From Agrilactobacillus composti DSM 18527 = JCM 14202 (GTDB lineage: Bacteria; Bacillota; Bacilli; Lactobacillales; Lactobacillaceae), in contig NZ_AZGA01000088.1 in NCBI RefSeq assembly GCF_001436375.1, positions 37,464-101,463 on the forward strand: DNA of 64,000 bases, read 5' to 3'. Below the pieces are notes generated by a model that was given only the letters and a program-made list of their open reading frames with translations, was not told the origin of the DNA and did not search any database. This document shows, piece after piece, positions 34,867 to 44,209 of the stretch (the first letter of the stretch is position 1; every line of letters begins with the position of its first letter). The position numbers and the translations under genes were made by a program.

Positions 34867-35874
34867 TCAGAGCTTTTTGCTGAGCGCGTCCGATTCGGCA
34901 TTGGCCCGGTCTTGGCCGGGGGAAGAGTTGTATTGCTCATTGTACTTTTTATAAAAGAAATTTTTGTTGCTCATGCCAATGGCTTCAATGATATCTGAAA
35001 TGGGCATGGTCGTGGATGTGACCATGGACCGAGCATGGATCAAACGTTGCTGGGTCAGCGCTGTAGAAAAGGTTTTACCAGCTTCTTTTTTGAAAACGTT
35101 ACTTAGATAGTTCTTATTATAGTTGTATTTTTTGGCTTCAGATTCTAATGAGATATTGCGGTAATGATTCGTGATATCCCGCAGGACTTTTAAAACAATA
35201 CGTTGGGATTCAGAGATTTCTTTAGCCCGGACATTGTAGTTGCGGACCAGTTGAGTCATTAAAATCGATAGGTAGTTTTTAATAATGGAATTGGAAAATT
35301 CACGGGGTTGAAAGTATTCCACAATAATATGATCTAGGGTACTACGGACTTCATCGTTGCGGTCATTATGTTGAAACAACATAAACTTACGAATGTTTTG
35401 TTTCTTGATGGTGCGATTCAGCAAGAACTCATAGAGGACACTACGATTCCGGCGCATATCATTGAGCATACGGATGCTGATATCTTGGTCACGAAATAAA
35501 ATATTGACCATGACATCATTTTCCCCTAAGGCCGCAATGGCGTGTTTACAGCCCACATCTAAAAGTAATAAATCACCTTCTGATAGATGAATATGCTCAC
35601 CGTCGACCCGTTCATCAGCTGAACCTCGGAGCATGTAATTCATCTCTAGAAAAGTATGGGTATGCATTGGGTAAGGGGCAAAACGGTTGTGTTTACGGAT
35701 AAATATATCTTTATTTTTAAAAAAGTAATTATTTAAAACGGGTGCTTCTGCTTTAAAAGATAAGGGATTACTGACTGCTGACATAGGAATATCATTGTGA
35801 AAGGATTTGCTATCATGTTGCAGTTTCTCAATGTTATTGAGTTCTAAAAAGGATGCCATAATTTTTGGATCCAT
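34867..35874 (-). CDS. AraC-family regulator, probably of rhamnose genes
   Basis: A 335-residue regulator. An N-terminal cupin (about 60-140, with YPMHTHTFLEMNYMLRGSADERVDGEHIHLSEGDLLLLDVGCKHAI) contains the expected His pair. A long helical linker follows, and the two AraC DNA-binding helix units are at about 235-325 (YNYNKNYLSNVFKKEAGKTFSTAL, ending IGMSNKNFFYKKYNEQY). It is divergent from the rhamnose permease gene (122-base gap), the place of RhaS/RhaR-like activators. The start is ATG 35874 after GGGAGG. The rhamnose ligand is inferred from context. Confidence 0.88.
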   Translation of the reverse strand: MDPKIMASFLELNNIEKLQHDSKSFHNDIPMSAVSNPLSFKAEAPVLNNYFFKNKDIFIRKHNRFAPYPMHTHTFLEMNYMLRGSADERVDGEHIHLSEGDLLLLDVGCKHAIAALGENDVMVNILFRDQDISIRMLNDMRRNRSVLYEFLLNRTIKKQNIRKFMLFQHNDRNDEVRSTLDHIIVEYFQPREFSNSIIKNYLSILMTQLVRNYNVRAKEISESQRIVLKVLRDITNHYRNISLESEAKKYNYNKNYLSNVFKKEAGKTFSTALTQQRLIHARSMVTSTTMPISDIIEAIGMSNKNFFYKKYNEQYNSSPGQDRANAESDALSKKL

Positions 35875-35935
35875 ATGATTACCTCCCTGTAGATATGATA
35901 CCAAGTCCAACATCAAATGTCATTGTTGAATTTTA

Positions 35936-35949
35936 TGTAAGCGGTTAAA
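35936..35949. promoter_or_regulatory. cre site before the rhamnose operon
   Basis: TGTAAGCGGTTAAA matches 13 of 14 cre positions, 47 bases before the permease start. Confidence 0.65.
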
Positions 35950-35996
35950 TTAGACATGTAATCATTTCATTCAAACATTTTTTAGGAGGTAAAAAC

Positions 35997-37358
35997 ATGG
36001 CGGAAAAGCAAAGAGGTTCGCTTAAGTCAACGATCACCGTGTCCATCACTAACTTCTTGGATTCAGGCTCAATCGTGGCTGGGGCCAGTGGCTTAACACT
36101 TTGGACGCAACATTTTGGATTATCAAGTTTTCAAGTTGGTTTACTAGGTGCATTAAGTGCTAACGCTTTTGGTTCTGCGATTGGGGCATTGATCGGGGGC
36201 CGTTTGTCTGATAAGTATGGTCGTAAATTAATCTTCACTTATAACATGTTAGTTTATATGCTTGGGACGATTTTAGTAATGTTCGCCGCAAGTTTTCCAA
36301 TGCTATTGGCTGGTTTCTTAGTAACCGGGATTGCCGTTGGGGTTGGGGTGCCAGCTTCTTGGACATATATTTCGGAAACTTCGGAAGACAACAATCGAGC
36401 TAAGAATATCGGGACATCGCAATTCGCTTGGTCTTTGGGTCCTGCCATTATCTTCATTGGCGGTGTCGTCTTAGCACCTCTTGGCTTGATGGGTAACAGA
36501 ATCTTGTTTGCTTTCTTAACAGTTGTTGCCTTCATCGCTTGGCGCTTACAAAGTAAATTGGAAGAATCCCAAGATTGGGTGGAACAAAAGAAAGCTGAAA
36601 AAGCTAGTGGTCAAAAGGAACATCCGTACCGGGATATCTTCTCTAATAAAGTAAGTTTGAAATCACTTTGCTTCTTGATTGGGGTTTACATGTTCTGGAA
36701 CTTAGTTGCCGGAGCAATGGGCTTCTTCATGCCATTCGTTTATGAAACTGCCGGTGGTTTGTCCAACATGCAGGCTAACTTGTTACAAGCCGTCCTTTGG
36801 ATCTTAACTGCTGCTGCCACCTACTTTGGCTTTGCAAAATATGGCGATAAAGTTAACCACAGAATTTTCTTCTTCGTTGGGGCTGCCATGGCCTTAGCAT
36901 CTTGGATCGTCTTAACCTTTGCCGGGATGAAGAGTTCTGTTAGTCTTTGGTCCTTCGTGGCACTTTGGGGTATTTCCGCAGGTATCGGTGCCCAAGCGTG
37001 GTACGCCTTATGGGCAACCGAATTATTCCCAACGAAGTTTAGAGCGGGTTCTCAAGGAATCATGTTCTTCGTCGTTCGGGCTAGTGCCGGTGTTTGGTCC
37101 ATCTTCTTCCCAACTATCTTGGCTAACTTAGGATTCACTGTTGCCGGGACATTCATGATTATTCTCTTGGCAGTTTCCCTATTGGTTGGGACAATTTGGG
37201 CACCAGAAACCCGCAACAAGTCCTTGGATGAAATTACAGAAGAACGTTATGGCAAAGAATATGTGCTGGAACCTAAGAAAAATACGACTGACAATAATGA
37301 AAACGGTGCCAGCGGTTCTGACTTATCTTCCAACTATCAAGCACCAAACAAAAAATAA
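35997..37358 (+). CDS. MFS sugar transporter of the rhamnose operon
   Basis: A 453-residue 12-helix sugar-porter-like MFS protein: GGRLSDKYGRKLIF between helices 2 and 3, SWTYISETSEDNNRAKNIGTSQFAW after helix 4, and ATELFPTKFRAGSQGIMFFVVRASAG in the second half. The N-terminus is short and charged; the C-terminal tail (about 30 residues) is rich in Asn and Ser. It is the first gene of the rha operon, 14 bases before rhaB, so L-rhamnose uptake is the likely role. It is unrelated to the E. coli RhaT family. AGGAGG precedes the ATG at 35997. Confidence 0.88.
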   Translation: MAEKQRGSLKSTITVSITNFLDSGSIVAGASGLTLWTQHFGLSSFQVGLLGALSANAFGSAIGALIGGRLSDKYGRKLIFTYNMLVYMLGTILVMFAASFPMLLAGFLVTGIAVGVGVPASWTYISETSEDNNRAKNIGTSQFAWSLGPAIIFIGGVVLAPLGLMGNRILFAFLTVVAFIAWRLQSKLEESQDWVEQKKAEKASGQKEHPYRDIFSNKVSLKSLCFLIGVYMFWNLVAGAMGFFMPFVYETAGGLSNMQANLLQAVLWILTAAATYFGFAKYGDKVNHRIFFFVGAAMALASWIVLTFAGMKSSVSLWSFVALWGISAGIGAQAWYALWATELFPTKFRAGSQGIMFFVVRASAGVWSIFFPTILANLGFTVAGTFMIILLAVSLLVGTIWAPETRNKSLDEITEERYGKEYVLEPKKNTTDNNENGASGSDLSSNYQAPNKK

Positions 37359-37372
37359 TGAGGTGAGTTTTA

Positions 37373-38839
37373 TTGCAAGCATATGTTGCAGTTGATATCG
37401 GTGCCTCCAGTGGCCGTTTAATGTTATCAGGTATTGAGGATGGCAAGTTGACCCTCAAAGAAGTGCATCGTTTCAGTAATGGCTTTGTTGAAGAAGAGGG
37501 CCATCACCGTTGGAATATTGATCATTTGGTCAATGAAATCTTTACTGGCCTGGAAAAGGTCAAAAAGATGCATATCAATCAAGTGCGCTTAGGGATTGAT
37601 ACGTGGGCCGTGGATTATGTGTTAGTTGGCTTTGATGGCCAAAAGCTCTGTGATCCGGTCAGTTATCGGGATAATCGGACCCGGACAGCTATTAAAGATT
37701 TAACCAGTGACCTACCAAAAGAATACATTTATGAAAAAACTGGGATTCAATTTCAAGATTTCAATACGCTCTATCAACTTTATACAGAAGACAGAGATAA
37801 ATTAAGTCAAACCGATAAAATCATGATGATTCCCGATTACTTGGGCTATGTGTTGACGGGTAATGCCGTGACCGAAGTCACCAATGCTTCCACAACGCAG
37901 ATGCTGAATTTGCGGGAAGGGCTGTTTGATAACGACCTGTTAAAGAAGGTCAATGTCTTCGCCGATCAATTCCCACGATTAGTTGAATCTGGGACTTACT
38001 TGGGCAATATCAGCCATAAGTGGCACACCAAGTATGACTTGCCAGAAACCGAAGTCATCACCGTGGCCACCCATGATACAGCATCTGCCGTGGTGGGGAC
38101 ACCTGGCAAGGGTGATGATTGGGCCTTTCTAAGTTCAGGAACTTGGTCTTTATTAGGGGCTGAATTGAATACCCCTGAAAACGGACTGGATGCCTTCAAA
38201 GAAAACTACACCAACGAATGGGGCGCTTATGGCACCTATCGTTTCTTGAAGAACATCATGGGCCTATGGATCGCCCAATGTGTCAAAAAGGAATATGACA
38301 ATAAGTACTCCTTCAGTGAATTAGCTGAATTAGCTGCCAAGGAAGAACCCTTCCAACAATTCATTGATGTGAATGATAAGCGTTTTGAGAATCCCGTCAA
38401 TATGATTGCGGAGTTACAAAGCTATTGTAAAGAAACGGACCAAAAAGTCCCCGAAACGCCAGGACAACTCATGATGGCTATTTATTCTAACTTGTCCTTG
38501 TTCTATGCCAATGAGTTACAAAAACTTGGGAAGATCTTGGGCCATCCCATCAATGTATTAAACATTGTGGGTGGCGGCAGTAACGTTAAGTTAATGAACC
38601 AATTGACCAGTGACTTGGCCAACGTTAAAGTGATTGCTGGTCCAAGTGAAGCTACAGCGATTGGCAATATCTTGGTTCAGATGATTACTACCAAGCAAGT
38701 TGACAACATTCATGAAGGTCGTCAATTGATCGCTGAATCCTTTGACTTGAAGACCTTTGAACCAGAAGCTGGCAATTATGCCAGCGAGTTAACGGATTAC
38801 CAAAATTTTTTACACCGGGTGTTAGCCCAAGCAAAATAA
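37373..38839 (+). CDS. rhaB: Rhamnulokinase
   Basis: A 488-residue FGGY-family kinase that phosphorylates L-rhamnulose. Visible motifs are VAVDIGASSGRLMLSG (phosphate loop 1), LGIDTWAVDYVLVG with the catalytic Asp, SYRDNRT, FLSSGTWSLLG, and the adenosine loop LNIVGGGSNVKLMNQL. It starts with TTG (37373) after GAGGTG; no ATG gives the complete N-terminus. It is followed by rhaM 25 bases on. The length is normal for the family. Confidence 0.95.
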   Translation: MQAYVAVDIGASSGRLMLSGIEDGKLTLKEVHRFSNGFVEEEGHHRWNIDHLVNEIFTGLEKVKKMHINQVRLGIDTWAVDYVLVGFDGQKLCDPVSYRDNRTRTAIKDLTSDLPKEYIYEKTGIQFQDFNTLYQLYTEDRDKLSQTDKIMMIPDYLGYVLTGNAVTEVTNASTTQMLNLREGLFDNDLLKKVNVFADQFPRLVESGTYLGNISHKWHTKYDLPETEVITVATHDTASAVVGTPGKGDDWAFLSSGTWSLLGAELNTPENGLDAFKENYTNEWGAYGTYRFLKNIMGLWIAQCVKKEYDNKYSFSELAELAAKEEPFQQFIDVNDKRFENPVNMIAELQSYCKETDQKVPETPGQLMMAIYSNLSLFYANELQKLGKILGHPINVLNIVGGGSNVKLMNQLTSDLANVKVIAGPSEATAIGNILVQMITTKQVDNIHEGRQLIAESFDLKTFEPEAGNYASELTDYQNFLHRVLAQAK

Positions 38840-38864
38840 TCTAATTTTATAGGAGGTTTCACAC

Positions 38865-39179
38865 ATGCAACGTATCGGCCAGATCATGTATCTGCACAAA
38901 GATGCCTATGCTGAGTACCAAAAACGTCATTCAGAACTTTGGCCAGAAATGAAAAAAGAGCTGAAGGATCATGGCGCAACCAACTATTCAATTTTTCTAA
39001 ACAAAGCCAATGGTGAGTTATTCGCCTATGTGGAAGTTCCAGATGTGGCCAAGTACAACGAAATTGCCAATACTGAAATTTGCAAAAAATGGTGGGCTTA
39101 TATGGAACCGTTAATGGAAACTAATCCAGATAACAGTCCGGTAGCCACTGATTTAGATGAAGTGTTCCATTTAGATTAA
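38865..39179 (+). CDS. rhaM: L-rhamnose mutarotase
   Basis: A 104-residue RhaM protein that interconverts alpha and beta L-rhamnose. The catalytic His22 is in [14 protein letters not shown], and [19 protein letters not shown] and the tryptophan pair in [20 protein letters not shown] are conserved features. AGGAGG precedes the ATG at 38865. It lies between rhaB and rhaA. The length matches the family exactly. Confidence 0.96.
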   Translation: MQRIGQIMYLHKDAYAEYQKRHSELWPEMKKELKDHGATNYSIFLNKANGELFAYVEVPDVAKYNEIANTEICKKWWAYMEPLMETNPDNSPVATDLDEVFHLD

Positions 39180-39209
39180 CCTGTAAAAAATGAAAGGAAG
39201 TTTTTAATA

Positions 39210-40496
39210 ATGGTTAAAACTGAAAATATTGATAAGGCCTATGAAGCTGCCAAACAACGCTATGCTGAAATTGGCGTTGATACCGAAGCAGTTATGAAAC
39301 AATTAAGCAAAGTTAAATTATCATTGCATTGCTGGCAAGGCGACGATATTCATGGTTTCTTATTCCCTGGTCAAGAATTAACAGGTGGGATCGGTGTTTC
39401 TGGGAACTATCCTGGTATTGCTAGAACACCAGATGAATTATCCGGTGACTTGCATGAGGCTTTATCTCTAATTCCAGGGAACCATAAAGTTCAATTACAT
39501 GCTATCTATGCCGTCACTGATAAGAAAAAGGATCTTGATGAACTTGAACCTGAAGATTTCAAGTATTGGGTAGACTGGGCTAAACAAGAAAAGATTGGCT
39601 TAGATATGAACGGGACCTTCTTCTCTCATCCTAAGGTCGTTGACAACTTTACATTAGCTAGTCCTGACAAATCTATTCGTGATTTCTGGATCGAACATGG
39701 CAAACGCTCTCGGGCCATTGCCAACTACTTTGGTGAAGAATTAGGCCAACAATCTGTCAATAACTTCTGGATTCCAGATGGCTTTAAAGATAACCCTATC
39801 GACAAAGCAACACCAAGATTACGTTTAATTGATTCCTTGGACCAAATTATTGATAAGAAATATGATGAAAAGAATACAATTGAAGCCTTCGAAGGTAAAT
39901 TATTCGGGACTGGGATTGAATCTTACACCGTAGGTTCTCATGAATTCTATCAAAACTATGCCATCAGCCGGGGCAAGATCTGGACGATTGATGCCGGACA
40001 CTTCCATCCAACTGAAGATGTTTCTGACAAATTCTCTGCTTACTTCCCATTTGGCAAAGGCTTAATGTTACACGTTTCTCGGCCAGTTCGTTGGGATTCT
40101 GATCACGTTGTTATCTTTGATGATGCTTTGATTCGGATCACGCGTTCCTTAGTTCGGGATAATGAATTAAGCAAAACAAATATTGGGTTGGACTACTTTG
40201 ATGCCACAATCAACCGGGTCGCTGCTTGGATCATTGGCGCTCGTGCTACCCAAAAGGCTTTATTACAAGCAATGTTAGCACCAATTGATCAATTGAAGAA
40301 GGATGAATTAAACTTCGACTTCACCCAACGTTTGGCTGAAACTGAAGAATTGAAGTCTTATCCATTCGGTGCTGTTTGGGATAAATTCTGCGAAATTAAC
40401 AATGTACCCGTTGGTTTGGATTGGATGAACAATATTCGCCAATACGAAAAAGATGTTCAATTCAAACGCGATACTAAAAACAGCGTAACTGTTTAA
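39210..40496 (+). CDS. rhaA: L-rhamnose isomerase
   Basis: A 428-residue metal-dependent isomerase that converts L-rhamnose to L-rhamnulose. Family hallmarks are KLSLHCWQGDDIHGF near residue 34, GLDMNGTFFSHPKV, NFWIPDGFKD and the metal-binding SHEFYQNYAISRGKIWTIDAGHFHPTEDVSDK region near 255-290. The ATG at 39210 follows AAAGGAAG. Within the rha operon; a hairpin follows it before rhaD. Confidence 0.97.
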   Translation: MVKTENIDKAYEAAKQRYAEIGVDTEAVMKQLSKVKLSLHCWQGDDIHGFLFPGQELTGGIGVSGNYPGIARTPDELSGDLHEALSLIPGNHKVQLHAIYAVTDKKKDLDELEPEDFKYWVDWAKQEKIGLDMNGTFFSHPKVVDNFTLASPDKSIRDFWIEHGKRSRAIANYFGEELGQQSVNNFWIPDGFKDNPIDKATPRLRLIDSLDQIIDKKYDEKNTIEAFEGKLFGTGIESYTVGSHEFYQNYAISRGKIWTIDAGHFHPTEDVSDKFSAYFPFGKGLMLHVSRPVRWDSDHVVIFDDALIRITRSLVRDNELSKTNIGLDYFDATINRVAAWIIGARATQKALLQAMLAPIDQLKKDELNFDFTQRLAETEELKSYPFGAVWDKFCEINNVPVGLDWMNNIRQYEKDVQFKRDTKNSVTV

Positions 40497-40508
40497 TTTA
40501 TACATTTT

Positions 40509-40546
40509 GAATTACTCGCTACTTGATTGGGAATAGCGAGTAATTC
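40509..40546 (+). other. Intercistronic hairpin between rhaA and rhaD
   Basis: Perfect 12-base stem (40509-40520 with 40535-40546) with no T tail. It may stabilise the rhaA message or partly stop transcription, giving unequal levels of rhaA and rhaD. Confidence 0.6.
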
Positions 40547-40614
40547 GTGGCCTAATAAGTTTGATAACAATCGTTTATAAAAATTAAGTAAACAAATAAA
40601 AGGAGTTCTTTATA

Positions 40615-41502
40615 TTGACAGGTAAAAATGATTTCTTAAATCCAACTGGCGGCAGAGAAGCTTTTGTTGAATCACCATATGTAACTGAAATGCGGAAGAT
40701 CACCATGCGCTTATATGAACATGGTTGGGACGAACGTAATGGTGGGAATGTTTCCTTACGTTTGACCGAACAAGAAGTCGCCAATTATGGGGATGTCCAT
40801 GATGTTAAACGCAACATTCCCATTGACTTTGATGCTTCTAAGTTAAAGGGTGTTTACTTCCTAGTTACTGGGACGGGTCGTTACTTCAAGAACGTTTACG
40901 ACTTCCCTGAAAGAGATACAGGCTTGGTTCAAATTGCTGAAGATGGCCATAGTGCCAACTTGTTATGGGGCTTTAATGATGGTGGTTTGCCAACAAGTGA
41001 ATTCCCATCTCATTTGATGACCCATATCCAACGGCTTACCATTGATCCTAACCAACGGGTGGTCATGCATTGTCATCCAACTAACGTCATTGCCATGAGT
41101 TTCACGGTGCCATTAGAAGAAAAAAAATGGAGCCGGATCTTATGGAAGATGCAAGCTGAATCTATCGTTGTCTTCCCTGAAGGTGTTGGTCTCTTGCCTT
41201 ACATGACACCTGGTACCAACGAAATTGGTGAAGCTACCGCCAAGAAGATGGCAGACTATCGCATTGTTGTATGGCCACACCATGGTATCTTTGGCGCTGG
41301 GGACTCTATTGATGAGACCTTTGGCTTGATTGAGACCGTTGAAAAAGCGGCTCAAATTTATACAACGATTCAATCACAAGGCGGCGAATGCCTTGCTGAA
41401 ATCAGTGATGAAGACTTGGCACATTTGGCTAGTCGGTTCGATCTGACACCAAATCCTAAGTTTTTAACTGGTGCTTCTATGGTGAAAGAACCTAATAAAT
41501 AA
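40615..41502 (+). CDS. rhaD: Rhamnulose-1-phosphate aldolase
   Basis: A 295-residue class II aldolase that splits L-rhamnulose-1-phosphate into DHAP and L-lactaldehyde. [15 protein letters not shown] is the phosphate-binding start, [13 protein letters not shown] supplies two zinc histidines and [13 protein letters not shown] the third. It starts at TTG (40615) after AGGAG, with no suitable ATG nearby. It is slightly longer than the E. coli enzyme because of its N-terminal stretch. Last enzyme of the rha operon before a terminator. Confidence 0.96.
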   Translation: MTGKNDFLNPTGGREAFVESPYVTEMRKITMRLYEHGWDERNGGNVSLRLTEQEVANYGDVHDVKRNIPIDFDASKLKGVYFLVTGTGRYFKNVYDFPERDTGLVQIAEDGHSANLLWGFNDGGLPTSEFPSHLMTHIQRLTIDPNQRVVMHCHPTNVIAMSFTVPLEEKKWSRILWKMQAESIVVFPEGVGLLPYMTPGTNEIGEATAKKMADYRIVVWPHHGIFGAGDSIDETFGLIETVEKAAQIYTTIQSQGGECLAEISDEDLAHLASRFDLTPNPKFLTGASMVKEPNK

Positions 41503-41562
41503 TTAGGTATTTTCTATAAATAGTGACTGTCATGAGTCATTAATAAGTATTACCCCTGTTTG

Positions 41563-41610
41563 AATAAGTCCTGTTGGCGTTCTTGTGATGCTGGCAGAAC
41601 TTATTTTTTT
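41563..41610 (+). terminator. Terminator of the rha operon
   Basis: AATAAGTCCTG pairs with CAGAACTTATT (one mismatch), followed by a run of seven T. Confidence 0.75.
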
Positions 41611-41655
41611 GCTCTAAGGAATAGTTAAAAAAGCAATATTTGTCAATCTTTGAAT

Positions 41656-41669
41656 AGAAAACGGTTACA
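41656..41669. promoter_or_regulatory. cre site before the CitMHS-type gene
   Basis: AGAAAACGGTTACA matches 13 of 14 cre positions, 67 bases before the start. Confidence 0.65.
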
Positions 41670-41715
41670 ACCTAGCGTAACACATGCTATGCTAGGTTTT
41701 GTGTACCGTAACACA
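41669..41715. repeat. Inverted and direct repeats before the CitMHS-type gene
   Basis: AACCTAGC (41669-41676) and GCTAGGTT (41691-41698) are an 8-base inverted repeat. CGTAACACA occurs at 41676-41684 and again at 41707-41715, 31 bases apart. These could be sites for the neighbouring AraC regulator, which would give the carrier its own induction. Confidence 0.5.
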
Positions 41716-41735
41716 AATAAAAGGAGTTGACGAAA

Positions 41736-43058
41736 ATGGTTGCATTTTTAGCTTATGCATTGGTAATTGTATTTATGATCTTGATCATGACAAAGAAAAT
41801 GTCTCCCTTTGCTGCCTTGACCGTTGTACCACTAGTTTTTGGGATTGGTGGCGTCATATTTGGTATTTGGCATGCTGATATTGGCGCAGCCGCTTTAAAT
41901 GGGTTAAAAACTACTAGTGTCACAGCAATCATGCTATTATTCGCAGTTTTATTCTTTACGTTAATGATTGATACTGGTTTATTCGACCCTTTATCAAATG
42001 CCATGATCAGATTTGCCAAAGGCGACCCCTTAAAGGTTATGATGGCCACTGTCTTGCTATCAGCTGGAGTTTCTTTAAATGGCGACGGGACCACCACAAT
42101 GATTATTGTCTGTTCAGCTTTTGTACCAATTTACAAAAAATTGAACATGAAATTATTGGATTTGGCAGTTCTAACAATTTTATCCCACTCAATTATGAAT
42201 TTACTCCCTTGGGGCGGACCCACAGCACGAGTCATTGCAGTTTTGCACTTAAATGAGTCGCAAGTTTTACGGGGGTTAGTCCCTATGATTATTTTTGGTG
42301 AGATCTATATGGTCATTGTCGCCTACATCATGGGTAAACAGGAACGTAAACGCTTAGGGATTTTAAATTTTACGGAGGATCATATTCGAGAACTCACTAC
42401 GATTACGGATCCAGAAGTTTTGAAAATCCGCCGGCCTAAGAAAATCTGGATTAACTTAGTATTGACCATCATTGTATTGATCATGCTGATTTGGGGCATT
42501 GTTCCCTCAGCAGTTATTTTCATCGCGGCAACTGCTTTAGGTCTGGTCATCAACTATACCAGTGTTAAAGAACAACGAGCCCGGATTGAAGCAAATATGC
42601 CTGATGCTGGTTCTGTGGCTATGGTAGTCATTGCCGCCGGGATATTCATGGGTATTTTATCCGGGACTCACATGGATTTGGCTATTGCCAATAGTATGTC
42701 CTCAGTTATTCCAGATGAATTCGGGAAATATTGGGGCCTAATTGTTGCATTCATTTCAGCGCCAGGAACCTTCTTCTTGTCTAATGATGCCTTTTACTTT
42801 GGCGTACTACCCGTTTTAGCTAAAACAGGTGCGACTTATGGTTTCACAAGCTTACAATTAGGATTTGCTTCTTTAATCGGTCAGGCTTTCCATTTACTCA
42901 GTCCGTTAGTGCCATTTATTTACGTGTTATTGCGGCTGACTGATGTGGATATGGGTCAATGGCAAAAAAAGAGTGCACTGTGGGGCATTGGTATATTTGT
43001 AATTTACATTCTTGTGGCATTGGCGTTTGGACTCATGCCATTAACTGGAAAAGCCTAA
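41736..43058 (+). CDS. CitMHS-family carboxylate transporter
   Basis: A 440-residue protein with about 11-12 membrane segments, resembling citrate-Mg:H+ symporters. Its features are KMSPFAALTVVPLVFGI near the start, SLNGDGTTTMIIVCSAFVPIY, ILSHSIMNLLPWGGPTARV, and SAPGTFFLSNDAFYFGVLPVLA in the second half. The start is ATG 41736 after AGGAG. It has its own cre and repeats and lies between rhaD and the fucose genes. With no citrate lyase nearby, it may instead move a product of deoxyhexose breakdown such as lactate (speculative). Confidence 0.85.
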   Translation: MVAFLAYALVIVFMILIMTKKMSPFAALTVVPLVFGIGGVIFGIWHADIGAAALNGLKTTSVTAIMLLFAVLFFTLMIDTGLFDPLSNAMIRFAKGDPLKVMMATVLLSAGVSLNGDGTTTMIIVCSAFVPIYKKLNMKLLDLAVLTILSHSIMNLLPWGGPTARVIAVLHLNESQVLRGLVPMIIFGEIYMVIVAYIMGKQERKRLGILNFTEDHIRELTTITDPEVLKIRRPKKIWINLVLTIIVLIMLIWGIVPSAVIFIAATALGLVINYTSVKEQRARIEANMPDAGSVAMVVIAAGIFMGILSGTHMDLAIANSMSSVIPDEFGKYWGLIVAFISAPGTFFLSNDAFYFGVLPVLAKTGATYGFTSLQLGFASLIGQAFHLLSPLVPFIYVLLRLTDVDMGQWQKKSALWGIGIFVIYILVALAFGLMPLTGKA

Positions 43059-43174
43059 AGAAAAATTTAATAAATATGTTATTATATTATCCATTTAAGA
43101 GAAACCAACTAGTATGATGATTGAAGGCGGATCGCAAGAGGCTAGCAGTTAATTTTGGGAATACATGCTTAAAT

Positions 43175-43210
43175 AAAATACCATCACTTATTTTTCAGCG
43201 ATGGTATTTT
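43175..43210. terminator. Bidirectional terminator
   Basis: AAAATACCATC (43175-43185) pairs with GATGGTATTTT (43200-43210), between the convergent CitMHS and fucA genes. Confidence 0.85.
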
Positions 43211-43240
43211 ATTTCGAGACAATATTATTATTGGACGTAA

Positions 43241-44026
43241 CTAGACTTCTCCGGGTATCATGGTATCGGCAGGTCGTTTTGGATTCTCTGGGAAATCTTC
43301 ATACTGACTCTTTAAAGGTTTGCCAGGCAATGGAATTGGGAAAAGCTCGTCTTTAGGAATCGGTTGATCCGCGTTTTGGCCACAGGATTTATAGGTATCT
43401 AAGAGGCCCAACTTAATAAAGATGGCTTGCTGAAAGGCGATTCTGGCATTCCACTCTAAGGTTTCCATGATGCGAGCAGCAATATGCAGGTCGGTAGCAG
43501 TGATTAAAATACCATGGGAATCTAGCAGGAAAACATTTTCCATGGCTTTATCGCCAATTTTCTTTAAGTTTTCCTGGACAATATCTGCTAAAGCCTTGGA
43601 GGTTGCAGGGGCATATGGCAATACTTTAATTTTGCCTAATTCTCTAGTGGCTTCTGTCACATTTGGCATATCTAAACCAGAGGTGGCCCAAAACATTGAT
43701 TCTTCAGCATGAGAATGGTAGACACATCGGATGCCTGGATGCACTGAATAGGCTTCAAAGTGCATATTGATTTCCCTGGTAATATCACCAACACCATCTA
43801 TTTTCTCATGAGTGGCTTCATCAACTACTAGAATTTGGGCGGGGGATAGTTCGGCGTAATAGGTTTCAGACATAAAAGTTGGTGTGATCAAAATATAAGA
43901 TTTTCCATCAGTACCTAATACCTTGGTAGACATATTGCCGCCAGCAATGTTTGTGTCGAGACGATCAAAGGTTTTTTGAACTGTATGAGCTAGGTCTTTA
44001 CGCTCTTCGAAGAACATCATTTCCAT
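43241..44026 (-). CDS. fucA: L-fuculose-phosphate aldolase-type class II aldolase
   Basis: A 261-residue class II aldolase. NIAGGNMSTKV is the phosphate-binding loop, CVYHSHAEESMFWA gives two zinc histidines and LLDSHGILITATD the third. It is about 45 residues longer than E. coli FucA, mainly a C-terminal extension (FPIPLPGKPLKSQYEDFPENPKRPADTMIPGEV end). Lying between rhamnose and fucose genes and beside fucI, it probably splits L-fuculose-1-phosphate to DHAP and L-lactaldehyde. It is on the opposite strand from fucI with a separate promoter. GAGGTAA precedes the ATG at 44026. Confidence 0.88.
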   Translation of the reverse strand: MEMMFFEERKDLAHTVQKTFDRLDTNIAGGNMSTKVLGTDGKSYILITPTFMSETYYAELSPAQILVVDEATHEKIDGVGDITREINMHFEAYSVHPGIRCVYHSHAEESMFWATSGLDMPNVTEATRELGKIKVLPYAPATSKALADIVQENLKKIGDKAMENVFLLDSHGILITATDLHIAARIMETLEWNARIAFQQAIFIKLGLLDTYKSCGQNADQPIPKDELFPIPLPGKPLKSQYEDFPENPKRPADTMIPGEV

Positions 44027-44077
44027 GGCAATTTACCTCGCTTTATTTTTTTATGAGAGTTGTGATTCGAATTTAGT

Positions 44078-44091
44078 ATAAACCGCTTTCA
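44078..44091. promoter_or_regulatory. cre-like site in the fucA/DeoR divergent region
   Basis: On the minus strand TGAAAGCGGTTTAT matches 12 of 14 cre positions, 52 bases before fucA. Confidence 0.55.
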
Positions 44092-44209
44092 ATAATTACA
44101 GAACGATTCTTACATAAATTGGAGATGTGTCTAAAAACGAACTGGAAATTCTTCAAACTGGTTCAAATAAGCCAGTCAATTATTCAAATCTAATTATTTT
44201 GGAGGTTTT

